Origin: JAIBJN01 sp963775395 | GTDB taxonomy: Bacteria > Actinomycetota > Thermoleophilia > Gaiellales > Gaiellaceae | Direction of reading: 5' to 3' | NCBI GenBank assembly: GCA_963775395.1 | Contig: CAVZIX010000006.1 | Coordinates: 1-64,000, forward strand | Length of the DNA stretch: 64,000 bases | Part shown: piece by piece, positions 1 to 8,677 of the stretch | Position numbering within the stretch: position 1 is the first letter of the stretch | Layout: the number at the start of each line of letters is the position of its first letter | Position numbers and translations under genes: made by a program | Notes under the pieces: model-generated | Told to the model about the DNA's origin: nothing | The model's input: only the letters and a program-made list of their open reading frames with translations | Database searches by the model: none

Positions 1-1
1 G

Positions 2-97
2 CCGGAGGAAGCCACGGCCACGCATCGACTCTTCACGGCGGCGCTCGAGTCGCAGGCGACCTCGGCGGTCGTTCCAGTGAGTCCCCAGCGGGGCTAG
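2..97 (+). CDS. possible 3' end of an upstream gene (partial)
   Basis: An open frame runs in from the left edge and stops at TAG 95-97, giving about 31 residues ending PVSPQRG. It converges with glcF, whose stop is at 110. There is too little sequence to name a family and no start is visible, so it could be chance. Confidence 0.3.
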   Translation, partial: PEEATATHRLFTAALESQATSAVVPVSPQRG

Positions 98-109
98 CCT
101 GAGCTCACG

Positions 110-1360
110 TCAACGGCGCGCCCGTGCGAGCAGCTCGCCGGCGCCGACGCCGCGGAGCGAGGCGTCCACGAGCTCCACCGGGTGGAACGCCGGGAGCGGC
201 CGCCCCGCTCGCCGGAGGGCTGCGCTCACCTGGACGAGGCAGCCGGGGTTGCCGGCCGCATAGGCGTCGGGCTCGACGGCGAGGACGCGTTCGGCTTTCC
301 GCCGCCCCAGCTCGAGCGCGGCCTCCGGTTGCACGAGGTTGTAGATGCCGGCGCTCCCGCAGCAGAGCGCCTGATCCTCCGGCTCGGCGAGAGTGAGACC
401 CGGGAGCGCGAGCAGGGCCCGCTGCTCCGCCCGCACCCCCTGCGCGTGAGCGAGATGGCAGGAGTCCTGCAGAGCGACTCGGAGCGCGAGCGGCTTCGGC
501 TCGACGCGCGGCTCGAGCCCGGCGAGGAGCTCGGAGAGGTCGCGCGCACGGGCCGAGAAGGAGGCGGCCCGCTCCGCGTAGACGGGGTCGTCGGCGAGCA
601 GGTGCGCGTAGTCCTTCAGGTTGGAGCCGCATCCGGCGGCGTTGGAGACGACGAGGTCAACGCCCGCCTTGTCGAACGTGTCAATCGTCCGCCGGGCGTG
701 CTCGAGGCCCAGCTCGTGCCGCCCGGCGTGCACCGCGAGGGCGCCGCAGCAGGCCTGCGCCCGGGGCGCGACGACCTCGAAGCCGTACGCGGCGAGGACC
801 CGGGCCGTGGCGGCGTTCACGTCGCCGAAGAGGACGCGCTGGACGCAGCCGGTCAGCAGGCCCACGCGGGCGGTCCGCTCGCCGACAGGCTCCGTGAGCT
901 CGGCCGCCCGGACTCCCGAGCGCCAGGTCGGCGCCAGGTCGGCAAGTGGCCTCAGGAGACCGGGCAGCGGCAGCTTTCGCCCAACCGGAGCGAACCTCAG
1001 CGCCGCTCGCAGCCGACGTGGATGCGGGACGACGGCCAGGACGGCGGCGCGAAGAGCGCGTTCTCGGCGCGGGCGCACGTACTCGCGCTCGATCGTCGCG
1101 CGCGTCTGTTCGATCAGGCGGTCGTACTGGACGCCGGACGGGCACGAAGTCACGCAGGCCATGCAGCCTAGGCAGCGGTCGAAGTGTTCGACCACCGTCG
1201 GATTGAGGCGGAGCGTCCCGTCAGCGAGCCCTTCCATCAGGTAGATGCGCCCCCGCGGCGAGTCCATCTCCTCGCGCCAGAGACCCCACGTCGGGCACGT
1301 TGGCAGGCAGAAGCCGCAGTGCACGCAGGTGCTGACGAGCTCGCGGTCGATTCCCGTCAC
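110..1360 (-). CDS. glcF: glycolate oxidase iron-sulfur subunit GlcF
   Basis: Electron-transfer subunit of glycolate oxidase, passing electrons from the flavin subunits towards the quinone pool. The N-terminus carries two 4Fe-4S cysteine clusters, CVHCGFCLPTCP and CLGCMACVTSCP. The C-terminal half has two CCG-type modules (QACCGALAVHAG and ALCCGSAGIYN), the usual GlcF/HdrD layout, and the length of about 416 aa fits. I chose the GTG at 1360 because it overlaps the glcE stop as GTGA, which implies coupled translation; a longer reading from 1417 would run into glcE. Last gene of glcD-glcE-glcF. Confidence 0.93.
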   Translation of the reverse strand: MTGIDRELVSTCVHCGFCLPTCPTWGLWREEMDSPRGRIYLMEGLADGTLRLNPTVVEHFDRCLGCMACVTSCPSGVQYDRLIEQTRATIEREYVRPRRERALRAAVLAVVPHPRRLRAALRFAPVGRKLPLPGLLRPLADLAPTWRSGVRAAELTEPVGERTARVGLLTGCVQRVLFGDVNAATARVLAAYGFEVVAPRAQACCGALAVHAGRHELGLEHARRTIDTFDKAGVDLVVSNAAGCGSNLKDYAHLLADDPVYAERAASFSARARDLSELLAGLEPRVEPKPLALRVALQDSCHLAHAQGVRAEQRALLALPGLTLAEPEDQALCCGSAGIYNLVQPEAALELGRRKAERVLAVEPDAYAAGNPGCLVQVSAALRRAGRPLPAFHPVELVDASLRGVGAGELLARARR

Positions 1361-2289
1361 GCGAGGACTCCCCCGGGGTCGAACTGCTGTCTCACCCGCT
1401 CGGCGAGCGCAGACCACGGCTGCTCGTAAGGCTGCGGCAGGTATGCGTAACAGGTGGGGCCGATTCGCACGAGAGCCGCGGGCAGCTCCGCCAGTGCGGA
1501 CCGGAGCTCCGCTGCGGCGAATGCTCCCCGCGAACGTGACTCCAGCTGGCGGGCGGTGACCTCGTCCCAGACCTCTCCGTCCTCGCGGCCACCCAGCAGG
1601 ACGAGGCCCTGCTCCAGCTGGGCCGACGTCGCCGCCCCGCCGCCCTCGAAGAGGAGGGCGAGGGCGGACTCGCGTTCGCTCCAGACGAGGTCGACGGCGC
1701 TCGGTGTGAGCGTCGAATGGAGCAGTCTCCGCACAAGGCTCTGCACGTCGTCGGGCGCTGCCACGGGGATGACAAGAGTGCGCCTCGCCTCAGGACTTGG
1801 GTGAAGGCGTACGCTCACGCGCGCGATCAATCCCAGGCGACCGTGCGAGCCACAGAAGAGCTTGGCGAGGTCGTAGCCGGCGACGTTCTTCACCACCTTG
1901 CCGCCCGCATTGGCGACGGTGCCGTCGGCGAGGACGACCGTCACCCCGAGGACGAGGTCGCGCGCGCGTCCGTATCGGTGGGCGCGCGGGCCGAAGAGGT
2001 CGCCCGCGATCGCTCCGCCGACGGTCGGGTCACCCGGGGGGTCGAGCGCGAGCATCTGGCCGTGCTCGGCCAAGCGCTCGTTGAGCGCCGAGAGGCGCAT
2101 GCCCGCCTCGACGGTGGCCGTGAGGTCGCCGGCCTCGTGCTCGAGCAGCCGGTTGAGATAGCGCGTCGACACGACGAGGTCACCGCCTGCGCGGTCGATG
2201 GACACGCGCCGGCCCTCGCGCGCCGCCTGACCGAAGATCTCGGCGGCCTGGGCGATCGCGAGCGGCTCGGCTTCAAAGACGCTCGGCAA
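1357..2289 (-). CDS. glcE: glycolate oxidase FAD-binding subunit GlcE
   Basis: FAD_binding_4 (PCMH) protein of about 310 aa, the smaller flavin subunit of glycolate oxidase. Flavin-pocket features are visible, such as DPPGDPTVGGAIAGD and the GGKVVKNVAGYDLAKLFCGS stretch typical of GlcE. It starts with TTG at 2289, overlapping the end of glcD by 17 bp, and its stop overlaps the glcF start. This tight spacing implies one mRNA in the order D-E-F. Confidence 0.92.
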   Translation of the reverse strand: MPSVFEAEPLAIAQAAEIFGQAAREGRRVSIDRAGGDLVVSTRYLNRLLEHEAGDLTATVEAGMRLSALNERLAEHGQMLALDPPGDPTVGGAIAGDLFGPRAHRYGRARDLVLGVTVVLADGTVANAGGKVVKNVAGYDLAKLFCGSHGRLGLIARVSVRLHPSPEARRTLVIPVAAPDDVQSLVRRLLHSTLTPSAVDLVWSERESALALLFEGGGAATSAQLEQGLVLLGGREDGEVWDEVTARQLESRSRGAFAAAELRSALAELPAALVRIGPTCYAYLPQPYEQPWSALAERVRQQFDPGGVLA

Positions 2290-3712
2290 GTCCTGCCTTC
2301 TCGAGGGGGTGCGCCCGGTACGGGCCCGGCACTTCGCCGCAGAGACGCGGGGTCGGGAGGACCTTGCCCGGGTTGGCCAGCCCTGCCGGGTCGAAGCCGA
2401 GCCGGAGGCGGCCCATCGTCTCGAGGTCGTCGGGACCGAACATGCTCGGCATGGCGCAGGCCTTGTCGACCCCGATCCCGTGTTCGCCCGTCAGAGATCC
2501 TCCTGCGTCCATGCATGCGTCCAGGATCGCGTCGGCTAGCACTTGGGCACGCTCGGCCTGGCCCGGTTCACGGGCGTCGTAGAGGACGAGCGGGTGCAAG
2601 TTGCCGTCCCCGGCGTGGAAGACGTTGCCGACTCGGAGCCCGTGCTCTCGCTCGAGCTCGGCGATGCGGCGAAGGACCTCGGGTAGGCGCGTCCGTGGGA
2701 CGACGCCGTCCTGGACGTAGTAGTCATGGCTCACCCGACCCATGGCGGCGAACGCCGATCTGCGTCCGAGCCAGAGGAGGGCCCGCTCGGCGTCGTCGGT
2801 CGCAACCCGGATCTCCACGGCGCCGGCCTCGAGACACAGCGTTTCGACTGCCGCGAGATCGTGCTCCACCTGCATCGTCAGCCCGTCGAGCTCGACGATC
2901 AGGACGGCGGCGACTTCCGGGTAGCCCGGGTGCACGGCCGCTTCCGCAGCCTCGATCGTGAGTCGGTCCATCATCTCGATCGCCGCGGGGAGGATGCGGG
3001 CGGCGATCACCCCCGAGACGGCCACGCCCGCCTGGTCGGTCGAGTCGAAACCGGCGAGGAGCGTGCGCACGGTCTCCGGCCGCCGGAGCACTCGGACCAC
3101 GATTTCAGTGGCGATGCCCAGCGTCCCCTCGGAGCCGATGAAGGCACCGAGCAGGTCCGGACCCGGATCGCCTGCACACAGCCGCACGAGCTCGCCGTCG
3201 GGGAGGACGACCTCCGCCTCGAGCACGTGGTTGACGGTAAAGCCGTGCTTCAGGCAGTGGGCTCCTCCGGAGTTCTCGGCCACGTTGCCGCCGATCGTGC
3301 AGACCTGCTGGCTGGAGGGGTCGGGGGCATAGAAGAATCCGCCGGAAGCGACGGCCTCCGTGATCGCGAGGTTCGTGACGCCCGGCTGGGCGGTGACGCG
3401 CGCGCTCTCCAGATCCACCTCGAGGATGCGATCCATGCGCGCGAGCGAGATGACGATTCCCTCGGCGACGGGCAGGGCGCCGCCGGAAAGGCCTGTTCCG
3501 GCTCCACGGGCGACGAAGGGGATGCCGTCGCGCGCGCAGAGGCGGACGACGGCCTGAACCTCCGCCGTGCATGCCGGGAGAGCGACGAGCCCGGGGACGA
3601 CCCGGTGGCTCGTGAGGCCGTCGCACTCGTAGGTGCGAAGCTGCTCCGGCTCGGAGATCACCCCAGCAGAGCCGACCGCAGCCTCGACGTCGCTGACGAA
3701 CTGCGCCCTCAT
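2273..3712 (-). CDS. glcD: glycolate oxidase catalytic FAD subunit GlcD
   Basis: Catalytic flavoprotein oxidising glycolate (or D-lactate and related 2-hydroxyacids) to the 2-oxoacid. The FAD pocket is marked by VARGAGTGLSGGALP near residue 70 and the C-terminal FAD-oxidase domain by HAGDGNLHPL and GEHGIGVDKA. The ATG at 3712 gives about 479 aa, normal for GlcD/LldD-type enzymes; the open frame extends upstream, but that part lies antisense to the kinase gene. Only 33 bp separate it from the divergent PfkB start, so the two promoters must overlap. Confidence 0.94.
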   Translation of the reverse strand: MRAQFVSDVEAAVGSAGVISEPEQLRTYECDGLTSHRVVPGLVALPACTAEVQAVVRLCARDGIPFVARGAGTGLSGGALPVAEGIVISLARMDRILEVDLESARVTAQPGVTNLAITEAVASGGFFYAPDPSSQQVCTIGGNVAENSGGAHCLKHGFTVNHVLEAEVVLPDGELVRLCAGDPGPDLLGAFIGSEGTLGIATEIVVRVLRRPETVRTLLAGFDSTDQAGVAVSGVIAARILPAAIEMMDRLTIEAAEAAVHPGYPEVAAVLIVELDGLTMQVEHDLAAVETLCLEAGAVEIRVATDDAERALLWLGRRSAFAAMGRVSHDYYVQDGVVPRTRLPEVLRRIAELEREHGLRVGNVFHAGDGNLHPLVLYDAREPGQAERAQVLADAILDACMDAGGSLTGEHGIGVDKACAMPSMFGPDDLETMGRLRLGFDPAGLANPGKVLPTPRLCGEVPGPYRAHPLEKAGLAERL

Positions 3713-3745
3713 GCCGAGTCCACCGGGATACGTTATCCATCCGCC

Positions 3746-4678
3746 ATGGACGTCGTCTGTCTCGGAATCCTGGTGGCTGACGCCATTGCCCGTCCGGTCG
3801 GCGAGCTTCCCGAGCGCGGCTCGCTGGGGCTTGTCGACGAGATCTCGCTCCACGGGGGTGGCTGCGCTCTCAACACGGCCAGCGCCCTCGTTCGGCTGGG
3901 TCTCTCGGCGGGGGTCGTCGGCAAGGTCGGCGAGGACGCCCTTGGCGCTTTCGTCCTCTCCCTCCTGGACGGGCGGGGTATCGACCGCCGCGGTGTCCTG
4001 ACCGATCCGGCGGTCGCGACCTCCGCCAGCGTCGTGCTCGTGGACTCCTCCGGCGAACGGACGTTTCTGCACCTCCCGGGCGCGAGCGCGAGCCTGCGGG
4101 CAGAAGAGCTGGAGCCCTCGCACCTCTTTGCGGGACGGGGCCTTCATCTCGCGGGCGCGCTCATCCTGGAGGCGCTCGACGGTGAGCCCGCAGCGGACGT
4201 CCTGGCGGAGGCGAGGTCGCGTGGGCTCGTGACGAGCCTGGACACGGTCTGGGATGCGACGGGCCGCTGGGAGCGCGTTCTTCCCGCGCTACCGCACGTC
4301 GACCTTTTCGCGCCCAGTCTGCCGGAGGGCCGTGCAATCACTGGGGAGGAGGAGCCCGCGGCGGTCGCCTCGTGGCTCCGGGAGCAGGGCGTCGGGGCTG
4401 TTGTGCTCAAGTGCGGCGCCTCCGGCTGCTACGCGTCCGGTGACGGCTTCGAGGGAGCTGTCGAGGCGTTCCCGGTCACCGTCGTCGACGGTACGGGAGC
4501 CGGCGATGCGTTTGTCGCCGGGCTCCTCTACGGCCGCCTGGCGGGCTGGCAGCTCGAGCGCTCGGCGCGTTTCGCGAACGCCGTCGGCGCGCTCGCCACG
4601 ACTGCGATCGGCGCCGTCGAGGGGGTGCGGGGCCTCGAGGAGACGCTCGCCCTCGCGGGCCTCGCCGGCGGAGGCTAG
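3746..4678 (+). CDS. PfkB-family carbohydrate kinase
   Basis: Ribokinase/PfkB-fold sugar or nucleoside kinase of 310 aa. The N-terminal PfkB signature appears as GGCALNTASALVRLG, and the C-terminal ATP/anion-hole signature as VDGTGAGDAFVAGLLYG, where the Asp is the catalytic base. The substrate cannot be read from sequence; a 2-keto-3-deoxygluconate or fructokinase-like role is possible. The ATG at 3746 sits just after a weak TATCCA, so the mRNA has little or no leader. Confidence 0.88.
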   Translation: MDVVCLGILVADAIARPVGELPERGSLGLVDEISLHGGGCALNTASALVRLGLSAGVVGKVGEDALGAFVLSLLDGRGIDRRGVLTDPAVATSASVVLVDSSGERTFLHLPGASASLRAEELEPSHLFAGRGLHLAGALILEALDGEPAADVLAEARSRGLVTSLDTVWDATGRWERVLPALPHVDLFAPSLPEGRAITGEEEPAAVASWLREQGVGAVVLKCGASGCYASGDGFEGAVEAFPVTVVDGTGAGDAFVAGLLYGRLAGWQLERSARFANAVGALATTAIGAVEGVRGLEETLALAGLAGGG

Positions 4679-4721
4679 CTTTCGTACCCTTCTACAGGAG
4701 CTCGACTGGAGCCTGTCGACT

Positions 4722-4883
4722 TCATCGGTCGCGCGCCGAATGGCTGGGCTGTCGCCGGCGGTGGTGGCCGAGAGAGAACAGACCGAGCGGAAGGAACAGC
4801 AATGGCAAAAAAAGAACATGGCCACCGCTCATCACGAACACGATCAGGGCAATGGCAAGGCCGATAGCAAGCACACGTATCAA
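4722..4883 (-). CDS. small hydrophobic membrane protein (53 aa)
   Basis: From a TTG at 4883, four bases after an AGAGGGGG ribosome-binding site, the frame encodes 53 aa. Residues ~3-20 and ~22-38 are hydrophobic (LAIGLAIALIVFVM, then FLPLLFLPLGLFSLG), separated by SGGH, and the tail is basic (HHRRR). No function is recognised. It is probably the last gene of a minus-strand group with the SRPBCC and 97-aa genes. Confidence 0.6.
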   Translation of the reverse strand: MIRVLAIGLAIALIVFVMSGGHVLFLPLLFLPLGLFSLGHHRRRQPSHSARDR

Positions 4884-4965
4884 CGGACCCCCTCTGAACA
4901 ATGCCTTCCGGGCCAACGCGGCAGCCGGCCCCCAATGAGAGGGGGCCGGCGCGCACGTGTAACCC

Positions 4966-5436
4966 CTACGTCGTTTCGCCCTCCCGCACATCGCCCCGCC
5001 AGGCGCCTGTTTCTTCGTCGCGGTTCTCGATCAGCTGCTTGAACCGCTCGAGATCGCCGCGCACCTGATTCTTGACGACGCCCAGGAGATCGCCGGCGAC
5101 GTTCTCTGCCGTCGAATCACTTTCGACATCCATCTGCACGTTGACCCGCGTCTGAGCGTCGCCCATCGGCTCGAAGGTGACGACGCCGTCGTTCTTGACC
5201 TCGCCCTCGATCGTCTTCCAGGCAACCTTCTCGTCGGGCCGCTGCTCGGTGATCTCGGTCGTCCACTGACGACTCTCGCCGCGGATCTCCGCGACCCACT
5301 GAACGTGTGTGTCGTCGAGCTGCTGCACCGACTGGATGCCGTCCATGAACTTCGGGAAATCCTCGAACTGCGTCCACTGGTTGTAGGCCTGCTGTACGGG
5401 AACCTGAACCTCAATCGTGTCCTCGATCTTCGGCAT
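4966..5436 (-). CDS. SRPBCC-family (cyclase/dehydrase-like) protein
   Basis: 156 aa with the START/SRPBCC fold pattern of polyketide cyclase/dehydrase proteins. Strands begin IEVQVPVQQAYNQWTQFEDFP, followed by the conserved FM.GI.SV region, and a long C-terminal helix ends near residue 145. These proteins bind a hydrophobic ligand in a deep cavity, but the ligand here is unknown. AAGGAGAG precedes the ATG at a good distance. The gene sits between two small membrane proteins, suggesting a stress or envelope role by association only. Confidence 0.85.
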   Translation of the reverse strand: MPKIEDTIEVQVPVQQAYNQWTQFEDFPKFMDGIQSVQQLDDTHVQWVAEIRGESRQWTTEITEQRPDEKVAWKTIEGEVKNDGVVTFEPMGDAQTRVNVQMDVESDSTAENVAGDLLGVVKNQVRGDLERFKQLIENRDEETGAWRGDVREGETT

Positions 5437-5505
5437 GAACTCTCCTTACGGATTGTTGGAACGATGCTGTGCCGGAGCAACCGGCACAGCCTTGAAGTCG
5501 TCTTC

Positions 5506-5799
5506 CTAGCGATCGTCGCGGTTGAGCGGGTCTTCGCCGCCGACGTACTTGCTGCCCGACTTGGCCAGCCCGCGGCTGATGATGTAGCCGATCGAGACTG
5601 CGGCGACGAGCGTCCAGGCGCGCACGTCGCCGAGCGAGTCGGATACCCAGGCGGCGATCAAGATCGCCGCGTTGACGGCGACCATCGCGAAGAACTCCGT
5701 GGTCTTGAGCGCATTCTTGGTCTCGTCGCCATGCACGAGACGAGTCTGGCCGTACGACGCTGCCCTGGGGCGCCGTTCGGCGGTTTCTGTTGCTGCCAT
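5506..5799 (-). CDS. small two-TM membrane protein
   Basis: 97-aa protein: a polar N-terminus of about 35 residues, then two hydrophobic segments (about residues 37-53 and 60-77), then a charged tail ending GGEDPLNRDDR. GGGAGG precedes the ATG. It heads the minus-strand group with the SRPBCC protein and faces tetR across a 253-bp region holding two operator-like palindromes, so control by that TetR is plausible. No family assigned. Confidence 0.75.
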   Translation of the reverse strand: MAATETAERRPRAASYGQTRLVHGDETKNALKTTEFFAMVAVNAAILIAAWVSDSLGDVRAWTLVAAVSIGYIISRGLAKSGSKYVGGEDPLNRDDR

Positions 5800-5909
5800 C
5801 CGTGCCTCCCTTGTGGAGTAGCTGTCAATGAGGAACTAGACCCTTCCTCGCACCACCGTGACCCGATACATGCAGACCCCTGAAAGCCTCTCGACCAGAT
5901 CCGAGTAGT

Positions 5910-5925
5910 CAGACCGTTCTGTCCA
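5910..5925. promoter_or_regulatory. operator-like palindrome, copy 1 (TetR site candidate)
   Basis: CAGACCGTTCTGTCCA, containing the near-perfect inverted repeat GACCG-TT-CTGTC. It shares 15 of 16 bases with copy 2, exactly 110 bp downstream, and lies in the intergenic region between the divergent 97-aa gene and tetR. Confidence 0.6.
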
Positions 5926-6019
5926 CTTGTGGAATGCCTAAACATCGGCGCGCTCGGCGAGGGGCCGTCCGTCCCTCACGCACGCGTGCCTGAGATTGAA
6001 GAAGGCGCCTCATCGAAAA

Positions 6020-6035
6020 CAGACAGTTCTGTCCA
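6020..6035. promoter_or_regulatory. operator-like palindrome, copy 2 (TetR site candidate)
   Basis: CAGACAGTTCTGTCCA, with a perfect inverted repeat GACAG-TT-CTGTC, ending 17 bp before the tetR ATG. Its position over the likely promoter is what autorepression would need. Confidence 0.65.
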
Positions 6036-6052
6036 GTGCTAGTCTTTTCCAG

Positions 6053-6643
6053 ATGGTCGCCACCCCCGCCACTCGTCCGGAGTCTAGGCAGGGTGCTCGC
6101 GAACGCATCCTCGGCACTGCCTACGAACTCTTTTCCCATCGCGGCATTCACGATGTCGGTATCGACGAGCTGGTCAAGCGCGCCGGCGTCGCCAAGGCGA
6201 CGCTCTACAACCACTTCTCCTCCAAGGACGAACTCGTGCTCGCCTTCCTGGAGCAGCGCGAGCGGATCTGGACCTATGGCTGGGTCGAGAGGGAGGCACG
6301 ACGGCGCGGCGCAACACCGGAGGAGCAGCTGCTCGCGATCTTCGAGCTGTTCGACGAGTGGTTCCAGGGCGAAGACTTCGAAGGCTGCTCCTTCGTCAAC
6401 ACCCTCCTCGAGTTCGGCGACCTCGACCACCCCGTCGGCCGCGCAAGCGCCGACTACCTCGAGAACATCCGCTCCGTCGTTCGCAGCCTCGCGCTCGAGG
6501 CCGGACTACGCGACCCCGACGCCTTCGCCCTTTCCTGGCACATCCTGATGAAGGGCTCGATCGTGCAGGCTGCCGAGGGCGACCGCGACGCGGCAAAACG
6601 CGCGCAGGCGCTCGGTAGCCTCTTGATTGAACAGCACCGATAA
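6053..6643 (+). CDS. TetR/AcrR-family transcriptional regulator
   Basis: 196 aa. The N-terminal TetR_N helix-turn-helix spans about residues 15-62, with GIDELVKRAGVAKATLYNHF as the recognition helix region. The rest is an all-helical ligand-binding domain of normal length. The ATG at 6053 starts just before the HTH; the longer frame from 5996 would translate through the operator. Two similar palindromes upstream suggest autorepression and control of the divergent membrane-protein gene. The ligand is unknown. Confidence 0.9.
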   Translation: MVATPATRPESRQGARERILGTAYELFSHRGIHDVGIDELVKRAGVAKATLYNHFSSKDELVLAFLEQRERIWTYGWVEREARRRGATPEEQLLAIFELFDEWFQGEDFEGCSFVNTLLEFGDLDHPVGRASADYLENIRSVVRSLALEAGLRDPDAFALSWHILMKGSIVQAAEGDRDAAKRAQALGSLLIEQHR

Positions 6644-6848
6644 CACCCACGGAACGTCTACAGTGTTGGCTTCCACGTTGGGGCTTCGGCCGTCGGACCG
6701 CGCTGCGCAAACAGGGCGGGCCGAGCCGAAAAGGCGCATCTAGGCGCGCGGTCCGCGAAGCCCTAGCCTGTTTCTCGCCGGGGCGTGGGCAGGGTGGTCC
6801 TAGGGTTACCTTGCGGTCACGCCCCGGCCGCCGCCGGGCAGGTTTCTT

Positions 6849-7529
6849 CTACGCCGGGTCCGGCGCCCGGCTCGGCACAGTCTCGCCGCTCCAAGTTCCG
6901 AATCGGAGAAGCTCGGCGACGAAGAGAGCGACCAGCCCGAGTGCGGCCGCGTAGCCAGCGTGGGAAGCGAAGAGCACGGAGAGAACGGCTGCTCCAACGA
7001 TTAGGCGAGAGGCACCTGCCCGCCAGAGCGCCACAGTCGCGGCGAGGACGAGGACGACCCAGCTGAACTGACCCAGGATTCCTAGGACGGAAAAGTTATT
7101 GCCGCCTACGAGCCGACTGTCTTGGAAGAGGAAATCAATCGCCCCGATCACAGCTTCCTGTTCTTCGCCGGCGAGGCTGTTCGCATGACGGGTGAGCACA
7201 CCGACTGCCATTCCGGCGATCGCATCGAAGGCACTGAAGAACACCATCCAGACAACGACAGATGCGCGGGCGACCAGCGCCGCGATCGACTGAATCCCGT
7301 CCAGCAGCATCCATACACCCAAGGCGAGGAGGGGCGTGAGGACGAGTTGGGAGAAGTGCACAAAGATCCACATGTTCGCCTCGTCGGCGATCCCCTCATA
7401 GGGCGCCGGCTCGTTACCTGTGCCCCCGGGATGGAGGATGGCGATCGCCACCCAGAGCAGCGGTGCGGCGAGGACCACGAACTGCACGGGGTGCAAGTGC
7501 TTGAAGCCGAAGCTGCCTGATGAAGGCAT
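6849..7529 (-). CDS. multi-spanning membrane protein, unknown function
   Basis: 226 aa with about six hydrophobic segments: residues ~15-32, 55-75, 82-105, a pair around 150-172, and 178-205. The loop HPGGTGNEPAPYEGIADEA resembles DUF4386-like membrane proteins but is not diagnostic. It lies just downstream of another small membrane gene on the same strand. Confidence 0.75.
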   Translation of the reverse strand: MPSSGSFGFKHLHPVQFVVLAAPLLWVAIAILHPGGTGNEPAPYEGIADEANMWIFVHFSQLVLTPLLALGVWMLLDGIQSIAALVARASVVVWMVFFSAFDAIAGMAVGVLTRHANSLAGEEQEAVIGAIDFLFQDSRLVGGNNFSVLGILGQFSWVVLVLAATVALWRAGASRLIVGAAVLSVLFASHAGYAAALGLVALFVAELLRFGTWSGETVPSRAPDPA

Positions 7530-7589
7530 CGGTCTATCGGGCTGGTGCCCGCGACCCGGTTAGGTGAAACGTCACCGCGCCGCGGCGGG

Positions 7590-7841
7590 CTAGGCCGAGG
7601 CGATAAGTGCGATGCCCAGTCCGAGAAGGATCGTGGCGACACCGAGCCATATCGAAGCCCAAAGACGAAGCTCCGATGCGCTCGGCGGCGCTTCGCCACG
7701 GCGAGCCCAGATGAAGAGGAGCCACTGGGAGCGGCCTTGAATCCACCGGTCCCTTGGTGCGCGAATGACACGAAGTGTCGGCCACGCCAAAGCCAAGCCA
7801 CAGGCGATGAGGAGCACTCCGCCGACTAACACGCCGTCCAA
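7590..7841 (-). CDS. small two-TM membrane protein
   Basis: 83 aa with hydrophobic segments at residues ~3-20 and ~62-80 around a basic, Trp-rich loop (RWIQGRSQWLLFIWARRGE). Both ends probably face the same side. Unknown function; likely co-transcribed with the 226-aa membrane gene 60 bp downstream. Confidence 0.65.
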   Translation of the reverse strand: MDGVLVGGVLLIACGLALAWPTLRVIRAPRDRWIQGRSQWLLFIWARRGEAPPSASELRLWASIWLGVATILLGLGIALIASA

Positions 7842-8316
7842 CCTAGCCGGATGAGGCGGGGAAAGGCGCGGACGGATGCGCGGAGTAGACGTTCGGCCTG
7901 AGCGTGGCGGAGCCCCGTAACGGCTGGACGACGAGGCGTAAGCTCAGAGGCAGGGCGAGGCTTCAGAGGGCTCAGACTGTCGTCGTTCGGCTTGGCGTGG
8001 GCAGAAGGGCGAACTTGTGCCCGTTGGGCGGCGGCGACGGCGGCGGCGATTCAGGTGCAGGCGATCGGCCAGCCGGAATAGGGTCCATACGGCGGCTCTC
8101 CGACGCGCCGAGTCGTGCGAGTGAGCGCCAGATTCCAGCGGTTTCAGGCGGTCTTGAGCGGAAGCTAGAGCCTGCCCCTGAGACACCGAAACCCGCCTGG
8201 CAGAGCGGGTTTCGGCTTGTCTCTTGGGTCGCGCGAGCCGGATGCTGGCTGGCCTGGGATGGTGTGGTTAGCCGTATTCCCGGGGATTCACCTCTTTGTC
8301 ACCATTTGAGTCCGCA
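7842..8316. other. 475-bp intergenic region
   Basis: No convincing gene is seen; the open frames here have no SD, no recognisable domain and run into the response-regulator gene. The region holds one strong stem-loop (8186-8215) and presumably the promoter of the phosphorelay operon. Confidence 0.5.
8186..8215. terminator. strong stem-loop, terminator-like
   Basis: An 11-bp perfect stem, CCGAAACCCGC / GCGGGTTTCGG, with an 8-nt loop CTGGCAGA. It is extended by an outer GAGACA...TGTCTC pairing (8180-8185 with 8218-8223). The tail is only mildly T-rich. It stands alone, about 100 bp before the response regulator, so it may end an unseen transcript or cap an RNA leader. Confidence 0.55.
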
Positions 8317-8673
8317 ATGGCATATCGAGTCATCATCGTCGACGACCATCCCAGCTTCCGCGCGACGGCGAAGGAGCTGCTCGTCGCCGACGGATTCGAG
8401 GTCGTCGGCGAGGCCGAGGACGGGCGATCCGCCTTCGAGGCGATCATGAAGCTGAAGCCCGACCTGGTCCTGCTCGACGTCCAGCTGCCGGACACCGACG
8501 GGTTCAGCATCGCCACCGAGCTGTGTAAGCACAATGGGAGCGGCCCGATCGTCGTTCTCACGTCGAGCCGCGACGCGGCCGACTTCGGCCCGCTCGTGGG
8601 CCAGTGCGGCGCCTCAGCATTCGTGCCCAAGGCCGAGCTGACCGGCGCTGCGCTTCGCGCTGTGCTTCGATAG
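8317..8673 (+). CDS. single-domain response regulator (REC only)
   Basis: 118 aa consisting only of a receiver domain. Acidic pair IIVDDH near the N-terminus, phospho-acceptor Asp in LVLLDVQLPDTDG, switch Ser/Thr in VVLTSS, conserved Lys in FVPKAE. With no output domain it may act as a phosphate shuttle or sink for the kinase that starts four bases after its stop. Start taken at the ATG before AYRVIIVDD; an in-frame TTG lies 21 bp upstream. Confidence 0.9.
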   Translation: MAYRVIIVDDHPSFRATAKELLVADGFEVVGEAEDGRSAFEAIMKLKPDLVLLDVQLPDTDGFSIATELCKHNGSGPIVVLTSSRDAADFGPLVGQCGASAFVPKAELTGAALRAVLR

Positions 8674-8677
8674 TCAC

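Noticed and set aside
7904..8449. 181-aa plus-strand frame before the response regulator
   Set aside because: Runs through the strong stem-loop and into the regulator gene in another frame; no domain.
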